Shown: positions 1 to 5,034, counted from the stretch's first letter. The stretch: DNA of 5,034 nt from Chloroflexota bacterium (GCA_024276255.1 JAJRXO010000457.1:1-5034); one strand, 5' to 3'. Notes: a model not told the origin generated them from the letters alone. A program made the numbers and translations.

Positions 1-1
1 C

Positions 2-31
2 CCGGAATATCGCCGTATTTTCTCCGAATAG
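2..31 (+). CDS. C-terminal end of an upstream gene, possibly the partner ABC exporter subunit (partial)
   Basis: The frame starting at base 2 reads PEYRRIFSE and then a TAG stop at 29-31. The gene runs off the left edge of the window. A tail of the kind 'PEYRRIF' is common at the extreme C-terminus of type IV ABC exporter half-transporters, just after the ATPase domain. The next gene, 32 bases downstream on the same strand, is such a half-transporter. Heterodimeric exporters are often encoded by two adjacent same-strand genes, so I infer this is the other subunit. Only nine residues are visible, so this rests on context and a weak motif; it could be an unrelated reading frame. Confidence 0.45.
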   Translation, partial: PEYRRIFSE

Positions 32-63
32 ACACTAATTACAAGGCAGCACGTTACTACACC

Positions 64-1875
64 ATGGGTTTTTTCTCCAACATCGACGTCGAAGCCTACG
101 ACCGCCAATACAGTGATCGCCAGCTCATCGCTGGCATGTGGAGCTATTTCCGGCCCCACCTGCACCGCCTGCTACTGATCTCACTGCTGCTGGCCGTGAT
201 CGCTGCCGCGGGTGCAGCTCTGCCCATCATGGTCTCGAAAGGGGTCGACGCCATACAAAACCAGCCCAGCCCCGGCACCATCGCCCTGCTCGTGGGGGCG
301 GTGTTCCTCTCCGGGGTGATCGTGTGGGCGGCCAATTGGTGGCGCCGGCGACTGACCGTCCGCATGCTGAGCGATGTGGTGATGACGCTGCGCACCGAAG
401 CCTTTCGGGCCGCCGCCAATCATGATCTCTCGTTTTACGACAGATTCTCTTCCGGCCGCATCGTTTCCCGTATCACCTCCGACACCAAGGATTTCGGGGA
501 TGTGGTGACCCTGCTCACGGATGTGACCTCCCAGTTCATGCAGGCCCTCATCCTGGGCGTGGTGTTGTTTTCCATCAACGTGCGCCTGACACTGTACGTG
601 CTGGCCTTTTTGCCCCTTCTGTTCCTCGCCGCCAGCAGCCTGCGCAAGATGATGCGCGGGGTCACCCGCCGGGGCATGCAGGCCATGGCCAAGGTCAACG
701 CCACGATCAAAGAGACCATTGGCGGCATTGCCGTGGCCAAAAACTATCGTCAGGAAGCGGCCATCTACGACGAGTTCGATGCTGCGAACTGGCAATCGTA
801 TCGGGTGAATGTGCAGCGCGGCTTTGTGTTGTCGATGGTGTTCCCCCTGCTGAACGCCCTGGGAGGATTTGGCACAGCCATGATCCTGTATCTCGGCGGG
901 CTGAATGTGGTGGAAAAGGTGGTCTCGGCCGGCGCCTGGTATCTCTTCCTCTCCAGCCTCGATCGCTTCTTCTTCCCCATCCTCAATTTGGCCGCATTCT
1001 CAGCCCAGGTGCAGGCCGGGCTCTCAGCAGCCGAGCGCATCTTCGCCCTCATCGAGGCCGAACCCGCCGTAATTCAAACAGATCATCGCCCGGCGCCGCG
1101 CTTGCGTGGGGACATTTGTTTCCAGGATCTCTGCTTCAGCTATAACAATAAAGAGCAGGTCCTGGATCATTTCTCGCTGCATATTCGCGCCGGCGAAAGC
1201 GTGGCCCTGGTCGGTCACACAGGCGCCGGCAAATCCTCGATTGCCCGCCTTATCGCCCGTTTCTACGAATTTCAGAGCGGATCGCTGACCATCGATGGCA
1301 TCGACATCCGCACCTTTGATCTGGCCACATACCGCCGCCAACTGGGCATTGTCTCACAGCTGCCGTTTCTGTTTTCGGGCACAGTAGCCGAGAACATCCG
1401 TTATGCCCGCCCCGAAGCCACCGATGCCGAGATCCTACATCTGGCACAGCAGATCGGCGACGGGGAATGGCTGGAAACACTGCCGTATGGTCTGCAGACG
1501 GAGGTGGGCGAACGGGGAGGCCGTCTTTCCATGGGCCAGCGGCAAATCGTGGCCCTGATGCGGGTGCTGGTACAAAATCCGGCCATCTTCATCCTCGACG
1601 AAGCCACGGCCAGTATCGATCCCTTTACGGAATGGCAGATTCAGCAAGCCATTGCTCTGGTGCTCAGCCGCACCACCAGTATCCTCATCGCCCATCGCCT
1701 GTCCACCGTGCGCGCGGCCGATCGCATTATCGTGCTGGATCACGGCCGCATTATCGAAGAGGGCAATCACACCAGTTTGCTGGAACAGGGCGGCCACTAT
1801 GCCACCCTGTATAACACCTATTTCCGCCATCAAAGCCTGGCCTATGTGGAGCAGGCGCGAGAACTGGCGGAATAG
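64..1875 (+). CDS. ABC exporter half-transporter (fused permease and ATP-binding domains)
   Basis: This 603-residue protein is a complete type IV (MsbA/MdlB-like) ABC exporter subunit, which would dimerise in the cytoplasmic membrane and use ATP to export a substrate that cannot be deduced. The membrane domain covers about residues 25-325, with hydrophobic segments near 33-56, 72-92, 156-192 and 252-310. The nucleotide-binding domain covers about 350-590: Walker A GHTGAGKSS (384-392), Q-loop Gln432, signature LSMGQRQ (488-494), Walker B IFILDEATASID (508-519) with Asp512 and Glu513, and H-switch His544. All catalytic residues are present; the signature has Met in place of the usual first Gly. 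The ATG at 64 gives the expected N-terminus but has no clear Shine-Dalgarno sequence before it. The likely partner subunit ends 32 bases upstream. The gene converges on hpt. Confidence 0.93.
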   Translation: MGFFSNIDVEAYDRQYSDRQLIAGMWSYFRPHLHRLLLISLLLAVIAAAGAALPIMVSKGVDAIQNQPSPGTIALLVGAVFLSGVIVWAANWWRRRLTVRMLSDVVMTLRTEAFRAAANHDLSFYDRFSSGRIVSRITSDTKDFGDVVTLLTDVTSQFMQALILGVVLFSINVRLTLYVLAFLPLLFLAASSLRKMMRGVTRRGMQAMAKVNATIKETIGGIAVAKNYRQEAAIYDEFDAANWQSYRVNVQRGFVLSMVFPLLNALGGFGTAMILYLGGLNVVEKVVSAGAWYLFLSSLDRFFFPILNLAAFSAQVQAGLSAAERIFALIEAEPAVIQTDHRPAPRLRGDICFQDLCFSYNNKEQVLDHFSLHIRAGESVALVGHTGAGKSSIARLIARFYEFQSGSLTIDGIDIRTFDLATYRRQLGIVSQLPFLFSGTVAENIRYARPEATDAEILHLAQQIGDGEWLETLPYGLQTEVGERGGRLSMGQRQIVALMRVLVQNPAIFILDEATASIDPFTEWQIQQAIALVLSRTTSILIAHRLSTVRAADRIIVLDHGRIIEEGNHTSLLEQGGHYATLYNTYFRHQSLAYVEQARELAE

Positions 1876-1878
1876 AGA

Positions 1879-1900
1879 AACGGGCGGCGCCCGACCCGTT
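1879..1900. terminator. Possible hairpin terminator between convergent genes
   Basis: AACGGG (1879-1884) pairs perfectly with CCCGTT (1895-1900) around a 10-base loop that can itself form a competing CGGGC/GCCCG stem. The hairpin fills the 24-base gap between the exporter stop (1875) and the hpt stop (1900). Read on the - strand, the stem runs into TTTCTCTATT, a loosely T-rich tail, so it fits hpt better than the exporter, where no T-run follows directly. It is short and not a textbook intrinsic terminator. Confidence 0.35.
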
Positions 1901-2436
1901 CAGGCGTACATATCTTGTTTCAGAACGCCGATATACGGTAGATCACGGTAGCGCTCGTTATAGTCGAGCCCATAACCGATGACGAACTTATCGGGGATTT
2001 CAAAACCAACCCAGTCAACCGGTACATCAACTTCACGCCGCGAAGGTTTACTGAGCAGGGTGACAATGTGCAAGCTGGCCGGATTGCGGGCTAGCAGCAG
2101 ATTGCGCAAGTATCCCAGGGTGTTCCCACTGTCAATAATATCCTCCACAAGCAGTACATCCCGTCCTTCAATCGGTTCATCGAGATCCTTGAGAATACGC
2201 ACCACTCCACTACTCTCGGTGGCCGCACCATAACTGGATGTAGCCATAAAGTCGATTGCGTGGGGCACAGACAGGGCGCGCATCAAATCGGCCAGAAAGA
2301 CGACACTGCCCTTGAGCACGGCCAACAACAGCGGTTCTTTTCCGGCATAGTGCACTGAGATCTCATCCGCAAGCTGCTGGATACGCGCCTGCAATTCGTC
2401 GGACGTGATCAAAACTTCAGCAACATCAGGGTGCAT
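1900..2436 (-). CDS. hpt: Hypoxanthine phosphoribosyltransferase
   Basis: This 178-residue cytoplasmic enzyme of purine salvage transfers phosphoribose from PRPP to hypoxanthine (and often guanine), giving IMP or GMP. The length is normal for bacterial HPRT. Visible motifs are the LKGS loop (41-44), the flexible-loop SSYG (67-70), and the PRPP-binding signature VLLVEDIIDSGNTL (94-107) with the acidic pair Glu98-Asp99. Lys130 lines up with human HPRT Lys165. The purine-site stretch FEIPDKFVIGYGLDYNERYR (145-164) closely matches the human sequence, with Asp158 corresponding to Asp193. The ATG at 2436 is supported by GAGGAA four bases upstream. The gene lies 124 bases after the rhodanese gene on the same strand but has its own candidate promoter, so it is probably transcribed independently. 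I see no functional link to its sulfur neighbours. Confidence 0.95.
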   Translation of the reverse strand: MHPDVAEVLITSDELQARIQQLADEISVHYAGKEPLLLAVLKGSVVFLADLMRALSVPHAIDFMATSSYGAATESSGVVRILKDLDEPIEGRDVLLVEDIIDSGNTLGYLRNLLLARNPASLHIVTLLSKPSRREVDVPVDWVGFEIPDKFVIGYGLDYNERYRDLPYIGVLKQDMYA

Positions 2437-2440
2437 GGGG

Positions 2441-2446
2441 TTCCTC
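2441..2446 (-). promoter_or_regulatory. Ribosome binding site of hpt
   Basis: On the - strand GAGGAA lies four bases (CCCC) before the ATG at 2436. It is a good Shine-Dalgarno match and fixes the hpt start codon. Confidence 0.7.
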
Positions 2447-2476
2447 GCTCGAACGACGCAAATAAATAATGTCAGG

Positions 2477-2485
2477 ATTGTAGCA
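2477..2485 (-). promoter_or_regulatory. Extended -10 promoter of hpt
   Basis: On the - strand the sequence TGCTACAAT combines a one-mismatch -10 hexamer (TACAAT, 2477-2482) with the extended TGn element (2483-2485). No convincing -35 lies 16-18 bases upstream, as is usual for extended -10 promoters. Transcription would start near 2470, giving a leader of about 34 bases ahead of the hpt ATG. Short dyads overlap the region (GTAGC 2480-2484 with GCTAC 2498-2502; AGCC 2489-2492 with GGCT 2497-2500) and may be chance. Confidence 0.5.
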
Positions 2486-2560
2486 CAAAGCCCATAGGCT
2501 ACAGAAAATGCAGGACAGGTATTAGGCGCTGTGGGCTGAGAGGGCAGATGATGTCGAGAT

Positions 2561-3232
2561 TTACTTCTCTATGGCAAAGCCATGTTGCAGCCAGGCCACG
2601 GTGCCACCGTCAATGTTGATGACCCCGGTCAATCCCTGTCCCGTAAGCCACTCGGCTGCCATGCCGCTGCGATTGCCTGTGTTGCACACCAGCAGCACGG
2701 TCGAAGCCTGCTGCAATTCGTGCAGATGCTCCGACAGGGAATTCAGGGGGATGTTGATGGCGCCCGGCAGATGCCCGTTGGCGTATTCATCAGGCTCGCG
2801 TACATCCACCAGCAAAAGCTCGTTGGCTTGCAGGCGAGCATGCGCTTCCACCACATCGATCTCGGGATAGGATATGGTCTGATAGGTGTCTCCCACCGGT
2901 TGCGTATCCACGGGGTACCCACTGTCGTACCAGGCGAGAATACCGCCTTCCAGATTCAACAGATTTGTGTAGCCCAACTGCTCGCGAAAGGCATCCACCA
3001 CCTGACGGCTGCGGTTGCCCGACCGGCAATAAATAATCACTTCACGATCCTCAGGGATCTCATTGTATCGTTCGTTCAACTCACTCATGGGAATGAGGAT
3101 GCTGCCGGGAATACGCACCTGAGCATATTCATCGGGTTCACGCACATCGACGAACAGCGTGCCGGCTTCATGGCGTTTGCGCGCCTCGGCGGGAAGTATT
3201 TGATCGGTTTGTGATTTTCGAAAGAGATTCAT
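2561..3232 (-). CDS. Tandem-domain rhodanese sulfurtransferase with two active-site cysteines
   Basis: This 223-residue protein has no signal peptide and is probably cytoplasmic. Rhodaneses move sulfane sulfur from donors such as thiosulfate or persulfides to thiol acceptors through a cysteine persulfide. Domain 1 (about 12-108) has VDVREPDEYA (28-37) and the active loop CRSGNRS with Cys69. Domain 2 (about 122-220) repeats VDVREPDEYA (142-151) and has CNTGNRS with Cys183. Both loops keep Cys and Arg, whereas the classical two-domain thiosulfate sulfurtransferases have an inactive N-terminal domain. I chose the ATG at 3232 (MNLFRKS) because the next in-frame ATGs upstream add a basic, low-complexity stretch and the longest one starts inside the predicted promoter. 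No Shine-Dalgarno precedes 3232. The gene follows the persulfide dioxygenase gene by 166 bases and likely works with it, perhaps regenerating or draining persulfide. The physiological donor is unknown. Confidence 0.9.
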   Translation of the reverse strand: MNLFRKSQTDQILPAEARKRHEAGTLFVDVREPDEYAQVRIPGSILIPMSELNERYNEIPEDREVIIYCRSGNRSRQVVDAFREQLGYTNLLNLEGGILAWYDSGYPVDTQPVGDTYQTISYPEIDVVEAHARLQANELLLVDVREPDEYANGHLPGAINIPLNSLSEHLHELQQASTVLLVCNTGNRSGMAAEWLTGQGLTGVINIDGGTVAWLQHGFAIEK

Positions 3233-3251
3233 ATGATGGTTATGCAGAATG

Positions 3252-3264
3252 GGGGGCGTCCCCC
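3252..3264 (-). other. GC-rich mini-hairpin in the rhodanese gene leader
   Basis: The - strand reads GGGGGACGCCCCC: a five-pair all-G:C stem with a three-base loop, ending 19 bases before the chosen rhodanese ATG at 3232. It sits where a Shine-Dalgarno region might be expected to begin, and none is visible there. It could limit ribosome access; function is an inference. Confidence 0.4.
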
Positions 3265-3282
3265 TTGAGTGTTGTTTTCTGA

Positions 3283-3302
3283 CAGCAGGCGAAAACCTGC
3301 TG
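3283..3302 (-). other. Seven-pair hairpin in the rhodanese gene leader
   Basis: On the - strand CAGCAGG, a six-base loop TTTTCG, and CCTGCTG form a perfect stem. It would lie about 16 bases after the predicted transcription start and about 50 bases before the ATG. No T-run follows, so it is not a standard intrinsic terminator of the upstream dioxygenase gene, although a Rho-dependent or processing role is possible. Confidence 0.45.
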
Positions 3303-3316
3303 CACATCTTGCGAAT

Positions 3317-3353
3317 TGTCACGAATTATCGGCTTTTACGCAAGATTCGGACA
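3317..3353. promoter_or_regulatory. Dyad operator candidate over the rhodanese promoter
   Basis: On the + strand TGTCACGAAT (3317-3326) and ATTCGGACA (3345-3353) are inverted repeats, with one unpaired A at 3321. One arm overlaps the predicted -10 and the other the predicted -35, the classic position for a repressor site. The arms and the GCAAG before the right arm match the longer dyad upstream of the dioxygenase gene (4881-4924). A further flanking pair, TCTTGCG (3307-3313) and CGCAAGA (3339-3345), and a CGAATT direct repeat spaced ten bases apart (3312 and 3322) lie in the same stretch. The binding protein is unknown. Confidence 0.5.
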
Positions 3354-3354
3354 A
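3325..3354 (-). promoter_or_regulatory. Sigma-70-like promoter of the rhodanese gene
   Basis: On the - strand TTGTCC (3349-3354, four of six consensus bases) is followed after 18 bases by GATAAT (3325-3330, five of six). Transcription would begin near 3318, giving a leader of about 86 bases before the ATG at 3232. The spacing is slightly long and the -35 imperfect, which fits a promoter that is regulated rather than strong. Confidence 0.5.
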
Positions 3355-3398
3355 CACTTGAGAGGACGATCATCCAAATTTGAGTGTAGAGATAATAA

Positions 3399-4823
3399 TC
3401 AGGCCGGCATCGCGGAGACCTCGTCACCGGTCTCCACCGGATATCGTTCAGCCCACCAGCTACGAATGCCCCCCGTGAGGTTGATAACCTGTGTGAAGCC
3501 CTGCGCCTGCAAATAGCTGGCTGCCACACTCGAACGATAGCCGCCCAGACAATTGATCACCACGGGTTTGTGACGTGGTATTTCATCGAGATGGTGGACA
3601 AGATGTCCGGCGTGGATATGAATGGCCCCGGGGATATGGGATTCGATATATTCGCTATGCGCGCGCACATCAATCACCTGTACCTCGTTGGACCGGAGAC
3701 GGGCATATAGTTCAGGGGCTGTAATTTGCGCCAGCACCGTGAGCGGATTACCCATTTGCGTCCACTGCCGCAGGTTGGGTAGATAGCCCGCGACATCGTC
3801 CAGACCAATGCGGATCAATGCCCGGCTGAGATCATCAATACGCCGCTCATCAGCAATTAACACAAAGGGCTGATCCTCACTCAGCATCCACCCCGCCCAG
3901 GTGCTGAAGGAACGCGTGTCCTGAATGTTCAGGCTGCCTGGCACGTGGCCCCCGGCAAAAGCCAGCTTATCTCGCGTATCCACGATCAGCACACCATCCT
4001 GCCACAGCTGGTGGAAACGCGTTAAAGCCAGACGGGTGGGATGGGGTAAACTACCCAGGATCCCGGGGCCCTCCTTATTCAGCTTTTTCATCCGGGCAAA
4101 ATAGGGCGGTGGTTCAGGCTGGCCGGACAGTAGTTCGCGCACAAAACGATCGTCATCCTCGATTTGCAGCGCCCAATTGCTCAGCTTCTCGTATCCCACC
4201 GTGCTGCTGGGTACGGCACCCAGGGCCTTGCCACATGCCGAACCGGCGCCGTGGCCCGGCCATACCTGCACAAAGTCAGGCAGTTCCCTGAACAGGCGCA
4301 ACGAACGGAACATGGTGCGGGCTGCGGGCTCTTTGGTGCCTTGCATATGCGCCGCTTCTTCCAACAAATCGGGCCGACCCACATCGCCCACAAACACATA
4401 ATCACCGGTGAACAGCATAAGAGGGTGCGGGCTGGCTGGCGTGTCGGTGAGCAAAAAGCTGATGTGCTCGGGCGTATGGCCAGGGGTGTGCAGGATGGTC
4501 AGTTGCAAGTTCCCCAGTTCGATTACCTCACCCCCGCGCAGGCCACGGTGCGGAAACTGGTAGCGCCAGTCGCTACCGCCCTCATCCGACAGCAAAAGCT
4601 CAGCGCCGGTCGCAGCCGCCAGTTCGCGGGCGCCACTGAGAAAATCAGCATGAATGTGGGTTTCGGTCACATAGCGGATGCGTAAACCTTCTTTTTCAGC
4701 CACATCCAGATACACGTCGATATCGCGACGCGGATCGATCACAATAGCCTCGCCAGAAGCCTGGCAGCCAATCACATAGCTGGCCTGGGCCAGCCCATCT
4801 TCATAAATATGTCGAAAATACAT
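3399..4823 (-). CDS. CstB-type persulfide dioxygenase fused to a pseudo-rhodanese and a rhodanese domain
   Basis: This 474-residue protein joins an ETHE1-like metallo-beta-lactamase persulfide dioxygenase (about 1-240) to two rhodanese folds. Such dioxygenases oxidise a low-molecular-weight persulfide to sulfite with O2 at a mononuclear iron; the CstB group couples this to rhodanese chemistry and releases thiosulfate. The THIHAD motif (55-60) and His112, His116, Asp141 and His191 are visible. His56, His112 and Asp141 fit the iron-binding triad of ETHE1, with the same 56-residue spacing between the two histidines. The family stretch GAGSACGKALGAVP (192-205) contains Cys197. The first rhodanese fold (about 277-358) lacks the catalytic Cys, with Asp325 at that place. 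The second (about 366-465) has CLGGYRS with Cys425. The ATG at 4823 gives the family-typical MYFRHIYEDGLAQASYVIGC start and has GGAG six bases upstream; the longer start at 4874 adds a 17-residue tail atypical for the family. Likely cytoplasmic. Confidence 0.93.
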   Translation of the reverse strand: MYFRHIYEDGLAQASYVIGCQASGEAIVIDPRRDIDVYLDVAEKEGLRIRYVTETHIHADFLSGARELAAATGAELLLSDEGGSDWRYQFPHRGLRGGEVIELGNLQLTILHTPGHTPEHISFLLTDTPASPHPLMLFTGDYVFVGDVGRPDLLEEAAHMQGTKEPAARTMFRSLRLFRELPDFVQVWPGHGAGSACGKALGAVPSSTVGYEKLSNWALQIEDDDRFVRELLSGQPEPPPYFARMKKLNKEGPGILGSLPHPTRLALTRFHQLWQDGVLIVDTRDKLAFAGGHVPGSLNIQDTRSFSTWAGWMLSEDQPFVLIADERRIDDLSRALIRIGLDDVAGYLPNLRQWTQMGNPLTVLAQITAPELYARLRSNEVQVIDVRAHSEYIESHIPGAIHIHAGHLVHHLDEIPRHKPVVINCLGGYRSSVAASYLQAQGFTQVINLTGGIRSWWAERYPVETGDEVSAMPA

Positions 4824-4829
4824 TTTTGA

Positions 4830-4833
4830 CTCC
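4830..4833 (-). promoter_or_regulatory. Ribosome binding site of the persulfide dioxygenase gene
   Basis: GGAG on the - strand is six bases before the ATG at 4823. This decides the start against the in-frame ATG 51 bases upstream, which lies close to the inverted repeat. Confidence 0.6.
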
Positions 4834-4862
4834 GAATCAGAAAACAGGGTTGTCTTCCCCTG

Positions 4863-4954
4863 GCGTGTTGTCAATCATTTCTGCCACGAATTTCTCGCAG
4901 GTAAAAGCAAGGAATTCGTGGCAGGATTCCAACTTTTGTTGACAAGCAACACGC
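4863..4954. repeat. Outer arms of a nested inverted repeat upstream of the dioxygenase gene
   Basis: GCGTGTTGTCAA (4863-4874) is inverted as TTGAC-AAGC-AACACGC (4939-4954), identical apart from a four-base insertion (AAGC, 4944-4947). These arms enclose the inner dyad at 4881-4924. Each arm contains TTGACA pointing outward (- strand 4869-4874, + strand 4939-4944), but no good -10 follows either one. No target-site duplication is evident, so I do not call it a mobile element. The rest of the 211-base region 4824-5034 shows a ten-base palindrome TCGTTAACGA (5001-5010), and only short reading frames run off the right edge. Confidence 0.6.
4881..4924. promoter_or_regulatory. Long inverted repeat, operator or leader hairpin candidate, upstream of the dioxygenase gene
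   Basis: CTGCCACGAATT (4881-4892) is perfectly inverted at 4913-4924. With two mismatches the arms extend to 18 bases (4881-4898 and 4907-4924) around an eight-base centre. The inner edge lies 58 bases before the dioxygenase ATG. Both arms contain TGCCACGAATT, of which TGTCACGAATT occurs upstream of the rhodanese gene. It could be a DNA operator or, if transcribed, a strong hairpin. No T-run follows the stem directly on either strand, so a terminator is unlikely. Arm starts are about 31 bases apart, near three helical turns, which would suit a protein binding both arms on one face. Confidence 0.6.
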
Positions 4955-5034
4955 AAGAGATGACTACCGGAAATCGTAAAGAAAGAAGTGATGCTGACGA
5001 TCGTTAACGACGCGTGTTACAGTCCATTGATGCG

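Noticed and set aside
181..795. A long - strand open frame (204 codons) inside the exporter gene.
   Set aside because: Its translation is rich in His, Gly and Gln with no domain, and it lies opposite a clearly coding membrane domain; it is an antisense shadow of biased codon use.
2582..3214. A 210-codon + strand open frame opposite the tandem rhodanese gene.
   Set aside because: It is antisense to a gene with two intact rhodanese motifs, and its product has no recognisable motif or ribosome binding site.
3233..3322. A 30-residue N-terminal extension of the tandem rhodanese (ATG at 3322).
   Set aside because: It would start within the predicted -10/operator region, run through two hairpins, and add a basic segment not typical of the family. 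The start at 3232 leads straight into the rhodanese domain.
4866..4884. A sigma-54-like promoter on the - strand (TGGCAG ... TTGACA) ahead of the dioxygenase gene, of interest because FisR-type activators control such genes in Proteobacteria.
   Set aside because: The spacing between the GG and the -12 element is one base too long and the essential GC is GA. The TGGCAG is also explained as the end of the dyad.
4863..4954. The nested inverted repeat as a MITE or insertion sequence end.
   Set aside because: No flanking target-site duplication or transposase fragment is visible, and the related but diverged dyad at 3317-3353 overlaps a promoter, which favours a regulatory reading. A genome-wide copy search is still needed to exclude it.
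4964..5032. A - strand open frame of 22 codons ending in TAG at 4964, possibly the tail of a gene upstream of the dioxygenase.
   Set aside because: The short translated tail (rich in His, Arg and Phe) matches no family I recognise, and the other - strand frames also stop near the edge. It cannot be told from chance.
4991..5034. A possible divergent + strand gene start, ATG at 4991, open to the window edge (MLTIVNDACYSPLM...).
   Set aside because: Only 14 complete codons are visible and the purine-rich GAAAGAAG before it is a poor, too-close Shine-Dalgarno. An opposing - strand frame is equally open here, so no call is justified.

Overview
This window looks like bacterial chromosome with moderately high GC. 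It holds two convergent gene groups: an ABC exporter on the + strand, and three - strand genes covering sulfur (persulfide) metabolism and purine salvage. No mobile element, CRISPR array, tRNA or rRNA is visible. The host cannot be fixed from the sequence. My best guess is Chloroflexota (Anaerolineae-like), from the remembered look of the hypoxanthine phosphoribosyltransferase and of the exporter N-terminus; this is an inference of low to moderate certainty.

Layout. Bases 2-31 read as the last nine codons of an upstream + strand gene whose end resembles an ABC exporter C-terminus. After 32 bases comes a complete fused permease-ATPase half-transporter (64-1875), so the pair may form a heterodimeric exporter. 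It converges on hpt (1900-2436, - strand), with a small hairpin in the 24-base gap. Upstream of hpt lies a 124-base gap with a good extended -10 promoter. Next is a two-domain rhodanese (2561-3232, - strand), then a 166-base gap containing a promoter, a dyad and two leader hairpins. Beyond it is a three-domain metallo-beta-lactamase persulfide dioxygenase / pseudo-rhodanese / rhodanese protein (3399-4823, - strand). The final 211 bases hold a long nested inverted repeat and no confidently assignable gene.

How the genes work together. The two sulfur genes fit one pathway: oxidation of a low-molecular-weight persulfide to sulfite, and rhodanese transfer of sulfane sulfur to give thiosulfate or to load carriers. 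This resembles the CstB-type sulfide/persulfide detoxification known from Staphylococcus aureus. No sulfide:quinone oxidoreductase and no regulator gene is present in the window.

The most notable observation is non-coding. The upstream regions of both sulfur genes carry related dyads built on TGYCACGAATT: a near-perfect copy before the dioxygenase gene, and a shorter copy before the rhodanese gene whose two arms cover the predicted -35 and -10. This suggests a shared operator for an unidentified regulator, making the two genes a small regulon although each seems to have its own upstream control region.
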